Positions 59,980 to 64,000 of a stretch of 64,000 nt of DNA are shown here, one piece after another. Under the pieces are notes generated by a model that saw only the letters and a list, made by a program, of their open reading frames with translations, did no database searches and was not told the origin of the DNA. Location of the stretch: the NCBI RefSeq assembly GCF_003667575.1, contig NZ_RCUY01000011.1, positions 62,001-126,000 on the forward strand, in the 5' to 3' direction. Numbering within the stretch: position 1 is the stretch's first letter; every line of letters starts with the position of its first letter. Origin of the DNA: Mycetocola lacteus. GTDB taxonomy: Bacteria; Actinomycetota; Actinomycetes; Actinomycetales; Microbacteriaceae. A program made the translations under genes and the position numbers.

Positions 59980-60915
59980 ATGATGATCAAACTCAACCCC
60001 ACTCTTCCGCTGCTATGGCGCACCCCAACCGAGTTTCAGATCGGTTTTGACCCACCTGCTGCCATCACCCTCACCGCCGTGACGCCCGCGGTTGAGCACC
60101 TGCTGGGGGCGCTCTGCGCCGGTGCCACCGTGTCCCTGCTGGAGGAGCTCGGGGCACGGGGCGGATTGACCACGGCGGAGGTTCATGCGCTGCTCAGGGT
60201 GCTCGATCCCGCGCTCGAAGACCATCCCGACACGGGTCCGGCCCGCCGCCGATCGCGCACTCCCCGATGGGCAATTCTGGGACAGTTCCGCGGACATCCA
60301 CACCCGCTGGTGCGGGCGATCGCGCAGACCGCGGATTCGGTGCGGCTGGATCCTCCACGCACCACGCTCGCGGCCACCCGGTGCCCCGCGCTCGTGGTCC
60401 TGGTGGATAACTTTGTGATTCCGCCCCACCGCTACGCCCCCTGGCTCTCGGAGGAAATCCCCCACCTGGCCGTGGTGTGCTGGGATCGTCAGGTGCGAAT
60501 CGGCCCGCTCGTGGAACCCGGCACCGGTCCGTGCATCGGGTGCGTCCAGCGCTCCGCGGCGGCCCGCGATCCCACCTGGGCATCCCTGGCGATTCAGGCA
60601 CATCGGAGCCTGGCAGCAAGCGCTCAACCGCCGCTCTCGGCTCTGGCCGTGGGGCCGGTGCTGGCGGCGGTCCATGCGCGGCTGCGGGCGAATAGCCGAG
60701 AGCTCCGCACGGGGATCCTGGTGATGGATGGGTCCTCGATCCGCGGTCGGCGAGAACAGATCTTCCCGCACCCCGAGTGTGCCTGCGGTGCCGGCGACCC
60801 CGCGGGCTCGGGGCCTGCGGAATCGGGGCCTGCGGAATCGGGGCCTGCAGACTCAGGGCCCACGGGCTCAGGGCCCGCGCCCGGGACTAACGGGTTGAGT
60901 GCCCCATTTCCGTGA
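59980..60915 (+). CDS. TOMM cyclodehydratase-like (leader-binding/E1-like fragment) protein
   Basis: A 311-residue protein resembling the N-terminal and zinc-binding parts of TOMM (thiazole/oxazole-modified microcin) cyclodehydratase proteins. It has Cys185-x2-Cys188 (GPCIGCVQR, followed by the family's RDPTWASLAIQ) and His264, Cys267 and Cys269 near the end (FPHPECACG). No YcaO, precursor peptide or dehydrogenase is near. The mycobacterial counterpart Rv3196 has the same neighbours, so this is a conserved orphan, not a bacteriocin gene. The C-terminus is a Ser/Gly/Pro/Ala repeat (15-bp units, 60808-60870) and overlaps the uvrD2 3' end by 29 bp. ATG 59980 begins the conserved part. Confidence 0.75.
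   Translation: MMIKLNPTLPLLWRTPTEFQIGFDPPAAITLTAVTPAVEHLLGALCAGATVSLLEELGARGGLTTAEVHALLRVLDPALEDHPDTGPARRRSRTPRWAILGQFRGHPHPLVRAIAQTADSVRLDPPRTTLAATRCPALVVLVDNFVIPPHRYAPWLSEEIPHLAVVCWDRQVRIGPLVEPGTGPCIGCVQRSAAARDPTWASLAIQAHRSLAASAQPPLSALAVGPVLAAVHARLRANSRELRTGILVMDGSSIRGRREQIFPHPECACGAGDPAGSGPAESGPAESGPADSGPTGSGPAPGTNGLSAPFP
60808..60870 (+). repeat. 15-bp tandem repeat at the 3' end of the TOMM-like gene
   Basis: Two perfect units (60808-60822, 60823-60837) and two degenerate ones encode PAESG/PADSG repeats. The repeat makes the C-terminus probably strain-variable. Confidence 0.75.
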
Positions 60916-62629
60916 GGAAACGGGACGGCATTCGGCTCCCACCACCGCGCGGTGCGCCCTCCGCCCAGGAGAGCATCAGGCGCGAGCGGGCCCGGGTGAT
61001 GCCCACATACATGAGTCGCCGCTCCTCATCCACCATCGTCTCGGTGGTGGCGTAGCTAATCGGCACCAGCCCCTCGCTGAGTCCCACCAGGAACACCGTC
61101 TCCCATTCCAGGCCCTTGGCCGAGTGCATCGTGGCCAGGGTGACGGCCTGCTGGGTGGGTTCGGCTCCGGCCGCCTGACGCTCCAGGAGCTCATCGGTAA
61201 ACATGCGCAGGGTTGTTCCGGGTGCCGCGCGGTCCACCAGGTCCATCAGCGTGTTCAGGGCCTCCCAGCGTTCGCGCAGTGCGCCGGGCTGCTCGGGTGG
61301 ATCCACCGTCCAGCCGTGGGCACGCAGCACGTCGCTCACCGATTTGAACAGCGGCTCACCCACGATCGATACCGATGCTCCGCGCAGCTCCATCAGGGCC
61401 TGACGAATCTCGGGCCGATCAAAGAAGCGGGTCCCGCCGTGCATGCGGAATGCCAGACCGGCCTCGTTCAGGGCCTGTTCAAACACCGAGGACTGCACGT
61501 TGACCCGGAACAGGATCGCGATGTCGGCGAGCTCGGTTCCCGACTCATGCAGCTCAAGGATCCGGGACACCACCCCGCGCGCCTCGGCAAGATCGTCGCG
61601 GAAGCGGGCGGTGATCGGTGCGGGGCTCGCGGCCGCGCGGCCCGGGCCGTCGGAGCCGGACGGGGACGCGGCATCCGCCGCCCGCAGTTCCAGGGCTCCC
61701 GCCCGTCCCCGCATCAGGGCGTTGGCATCCTTGATGATGGGGGCCGTGGAGCGATAGTTTCGCTCCAGACGCACGATGGTCGCGTCATGATAGTTACGTT
61801 CAAAGTCCAAGAGATAGGAGCTGCGTGCCCCGGCGAAGGTGTAGATCGTCTGGCTGGCATCACCCACCACACACAGATCGTTGCGCGGGCCGAGCCAGGC
61901 GTCCAGCAGCTGCTGCTGCAGCGGAGAAACGTCCTGGTACTCATCCACCACGAAGTGCCGGAACTGTTCTCGCACCTGCATCGCCACCGAGGCCTCGGAG
62001 TGGATCATGCCCACGCAGGTGAGCAGGACGTCCTCAAAGTCGAGCTGCTTACGCTCATCCTTGAGATCCTCGTACCCCTGCTGCAGGGTCGCCACCTGCT
62101 CGAGGGAGATCGAGCCGATACCGGGCCGGTCCGACTCCGCATACTGTTCGATGCTCAGCCCGCTGACCTTACGCCACTCGATCTCGGCGGCCAGGTCGCG
62201 CAGCGCGGCGGTATCCAAACGCAGTCGGCGAGCCTCGGCGAGCTGGCCCAGGAGCTTACCCTTACCGCTGATCAGGGTGGGGAAGGCCCCGCCCACGGTG
62301 TGCGGCCAGAAGTAGTTCAGCTGGCTCAGTGCCGCCGAGTGAAAGGTTCGCGCAGATACGCCGTGCGCACCGAGCACACGGAGCCGGGAGCGCAGTTCGG
62401 CCGCCGCCCGGGTGGTGAAGGTCAGCGCCAATACCCGGTTCGCCGCGAAGGTACCTGTCGCAACCCCATAGGCGATTCGGTGGGTGATCGCCCGGGTCTT
62501 TCCGGTGCCGGCACCCGCCAGCACACACACCGGACCGCCGAGGGACTCGGCAACCACACGCTGGTCGGGATCCAGCCCCGCCAGCAGCGCCTCGGGATCG
62601 GTGGAGACCGGTTGAAGGTTCATGCTCAT
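60887..62629 (-). CDS. uvrD2: ATP-dependent DNA helicase UvrD2
   Basis: A 580-residue SF1A 3'-5' helicase. Motifs are Walker A GAGTGKT at ~39-45, FTTRAAAEL (Ia), VDEYQDVS (II), GDASQTIYTFAGA (III), RNYRS (IV), MHSAKGLEWETVFL (V) and VGITRAR (VI). The protein ends soon after motif VI: the HRDC and tetracysteine regions of mycobacterial UvrD2 are missing. It overlaps nudC by 4 bp (ATGA) and the TOMM-like gene tail to tail. A role in DNA repair is expected. Confidence 0.93.
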   Translation of the reverse strand: MSMNLQPVSTDPEALLAGLDPDQRVVAESLGGPVCVLAGAGTGKTRAITHRIAYGVATGTFAANRVLALTFTTRAAAELRSRLRVLGAHGVSARTFHSAALSQLNYFWPHTVGGAFPTLISGKGKLLGQLAEARRLRLDTAALRDLAAEIEWRKVSGLSIEQYAESDRPGIGSISLEQVATLQQGYEDLKDERKQLDFEDVLLTCVGMIHSEASVAMQVREQFRHFVVDEYQDVSPLQQQLLDAWLGPRNDLCVVGDASQTIYTFAGARSSYLLDFERNYHDATIVRLERNYRSTAPIIKDANALMRGRAGALELRAADAASPSGSDGPGRAAASPAPITARFRDDLAEARGVVSRILELHESGTELADIAILFRVNVQSSVFEQALNEAGLAFRMHGGTRFFDRPEIRQALMELRGASVSIVGEPLFKSVSDVLRAHGWTVDPPEQPGALRERWEALNTLMDLVDRAAPGTTLRMFTDELLERQAAGAEPTQQAVTLATMHSAKGLEWETVFLVGLSEGLVPISYATTETMVDEERRLMYVGITRARSRLMLSWAEGAPRGGGSRMPSRFLTEMGHSTR

Positions 62630-63681
62630 GCCCAGGCGGGTCCCGACCGGTCGGCCTGCGCGGCGGCAATGTCTCCTCCGCCGTCGGCACTCAGCCAGTC
62701 ATCCAGCAGGGCGCGGGCGATCGAGGTCGTTCCGGGCAGGGTCAGCGTGCCCGCCTCGGCGCGCAGAGACTCGCGGGAGAACCAGCGCAGATCCAGGATC
62801 TCCTCGCCGTCGGGGGTCACCGCAAGCGGATCCTGATCCGCCGCCACCCGGGCGGTGTAGCCCAGCATCAGCGAGCGCGGCAGCGGCCAGGGCTGGGATC
62901 CGCGATAGCGCGGGTCAACAACCCGGACCCCGGCCTCCTCGAAAATTTCCCGGACCACTGCCTGCTCCAGCGACTCCCCCGCCTCGACAAACCCAGCCAG
63001 CAGCGAGTACTGCCCCGCCCGCCACAGCGCATTGGAACCCAGCAGTACCCGGTCCTCGGCGTCGGTGACCAACACGATGATCGCCGGGTCGGTGCGCGGG
63101 AAATGCTCGGCCCCACAGTTCGGGCAGTGCCGCGACCATCCGGCCTGGCGCACCTCGGTCAGGTGGCCGCAACGGGAGCAGAAGGTACTCGATCGGTGCC
63201 AGTTCACCAGGGCCAAAGCCTCGGTGAGCAGGCCGGCATCGCGCGCCTCAAACACCGCCCCGAAGTCTCGCAGGCTCCCCCACTCGCCATTCGGATGTAC
63301 CCGGGCGGCGGCCTCATCGGCCTCGCTTCCGGCTGCATCCGCGCCGTTCAGCACGTCCAGATCCAGGCTCACGATGCGGGCCCCGACGGGGGTACCCGCC
63401 TCATCTTGGAGCGCACGGCCCAGGTAGGTTGGCGGCAGGGTCGCAATATCGGCGGGGAGCTCACTCGCCCGAAACAGGCGCAACCGGGCGTGTTCCACCG
63501 CCGTGGTGCCCGCACGCATCAGCAGATACCGAGCGTCGGCATCGGCGAGCAAGTCGATCGCCAGGTCCGGATTCTCGCGGGTTGTGTAGTCGCGGTCGAT
63601 CTCACTGCGGGAGAGTGGAAGGTCGGCGAGGATGCCGAAACGGTCCGAATTGTCGGCTGCGGCCTGAAGATGATTGGACAT
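62626..63681 (-). CDS. nudC: NAD(+) diphosphatase NudC
   Basis: A 351-residue Nudix hydrolase cleaving NAD(H) to NMN(H) and AMP, and able to remove NAD caps from RNA. It has a zinc ribbon (CSRCG...CPNCG), the Nudix box GFVEAGESLEQAVVREIFEE and the NudC signature SQPWPLPRS. GGGAG precedes the ATG. It is coupled to uvrD2 by a 4-bp overlap, the arrangement also found in mycobacteria, and divergent from the phosphotransferase gene. Confidence 0.96.
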   Translation of the reverse strand: MSNHLQAAADNSDRFGILADLPLSRSEIDRDYTTRENPDLAIDLLADADARYLLMRAGTTAVEHARLRLFRASELPADIATLPPTYLGRALQDEAGTPVGARIVSLDLDVLNGADAAGSEADEAAARVHPNGEWGSLRDFGAVFEARDAGLLTEALALVNWHRSSTFCSRCGHLTEVRQAGWSRHCPNCGAEHFPRTDPAIIVLVTDAEDRVLLGSNALWRAGQYSLLAGFVEAGESLEQAVVREIFEEAGVRVVDPRYRGSQPWPLPRSLMLGYTARVAADQDPLAVTPDGEEILDLRWFSRESLRAEAGTLTLPGTTSIARALLDDWLSADGGGDIAAAQADRSGPAWA

Positions 63682-63746
63682 GGGCTCCCTCTGTGAACGG
63701 GCGTGGCGGCCCGCATCACGGGTCGTCGCGATCTAACCTAGAGAAC

Positions 63747-64000
63747 ATGGTCAGATCGCATTTAACTCTAGCCGCGTTGGCGACCGCTGCGGTGCCCGGA
63801 CTCGAGGTGCGTGCAAGCGGGACCCTGGCACTTGATGGATCCGGAGATTTCGACTCGGCGCTCCTGCGTACCGGCACCGACGAGGACGTCGTGGTGCGCG
63901 TCCCCAGCAACGAGCGTGCGGCCGGCGAACAGGCCATCGAGCTCATCGCCCTCCAGGCCATGACCGCGGGCATTCGCAGTCGTCTGCCGTTCGAGGTACC
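63747..64000 (+). CDS. phosphotransferase (APH-like), N-terminal part
   Basis: The first 84 residues of a gene cut by the window edge. The start (RSHLTLAALATAAVPGLEV) and the segment DEDVVVRVPSNERAAGEQAIEL resemble the N-lobe of aminoglycoside/macrolide phosphotransferase-like kinases, with VVVRVP as the ATP-binding strand. Assignment is tentative because the catalytic HxDxxxxN lies beyond the window. It is divergent from nudC across 65 bp. Confidence 0.7.
   Translation, partial: MVRSHLTLAALATAAVPGLEVRASGTLALDGSGDFDSALLRTGTDEDVVVRVPSNERAAGEQAIELIALQAMTAGIRSRLPFEV

Noticed and set aside
59980-60915. Bacteriocin or TOMM biosynthetic cluster
   Set aside because: Only the zinc-binding cyclodehydratase-like protein is present; no YcaO, dehydrogenase, precursor peptide or exporter is adjacent.
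60899-62836. Plus-strand open frame of 645 codons opposite uvrD2
   Set aside because: The helicase motifs are on the minus strand; this frame is compositional shadow.

Overview
This window is GC-rich chromosomal DNA from an actinobacterium, most likely a member of the Microbacteriaceae or a close relative. The evidence is the prfB-ftsE-ftsX-smpB-ssrA order, a tmRNA tag ending in ALAA, actinobacterial families (DUF3039, UPF0182, the RExxH zincin family, an orphan TOMM cyclodehydratase-like protein) and frequent GTG starts. The genus cannot be fixed from the sequence alone. No phage, transposon, CRISPR array or plasmid module was seen.

Layout. 1-5240: a ribosome-rescue, termination and division block read leftward: prfB, ftsE, ftsX, smpB, a tyrosine-phosphatase-like gene and ssrA (its 3' end lies off the window), with a divergent tRNA-Leu(UAG). 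5305-23279: an aldo/keto reductase, two giant secreted proteins (about 2,390 and 2,576 aa) built from DUF11-like repeats and ending in LSxTG-type cell-wall sorting signals, two small lipoproteins and a DedA membrane protein. 23542-29048: a CDF metal exporter, then murI-rph-rdgB, a small membrane protein and pncB. 29164-32865: a three-gene nucleoside uptake and hydrolysis operon (MHS-type permease, LacI-type regulator, nucleoside hydrolase) joined by GTGA overlaps, with two matched LacI-type operators and a third palindrome in front. 33066-36541: DUF3039 and an ABC exporter whose ATPase carries a ~290-residue Lys/Ala/Pro-rich N-terminal tail resembling histone H1.

36867-44365: a cell-wall polymer locus. 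A LicC-like nucleotidyltransferase, a TagGH-type exporter and a hypothetical protein read rightward; two GT2 glycosyltransferases, a CDP-alcohol phosphatidyltransferase with an altered catalytic motif and a TagB/TagF-type polyol-phosphate transferase read leftward towards them. Together they look able to make an activated alcohol, build a phosphodiester-linked glycopolymer and export it. 44536-50590: an HtrA-type protease with a long disordered N-terminus, a PLP aminotransferase, a CHY zinc-finger protein, a nitrilase-family hydrolase and a lipoprotein. 50675-50957: two initiator tRNA genes.

51093-64000: a block whose gene families and order resemble Mycobacterium tuberculosis Rv3193c-Rv3199c as recalled: UPF0182, a PDZ-Lon protease, the RExxH zincin, the TOMM-like protein, UvrD2 and NudC. 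It is interrupted by an AraC/NmrA pair and a CD225-like membrane protein, and a phosphotransferase runs off the right end. Most convergent gene pairs are separated by strong hairpins. The least explained items are the two giant wall proteins (including a thrice-repeated cysteine-bracketed module), the altered CDP-alcohol transferase in the wall locus, and the orphan TOMM-like protein.
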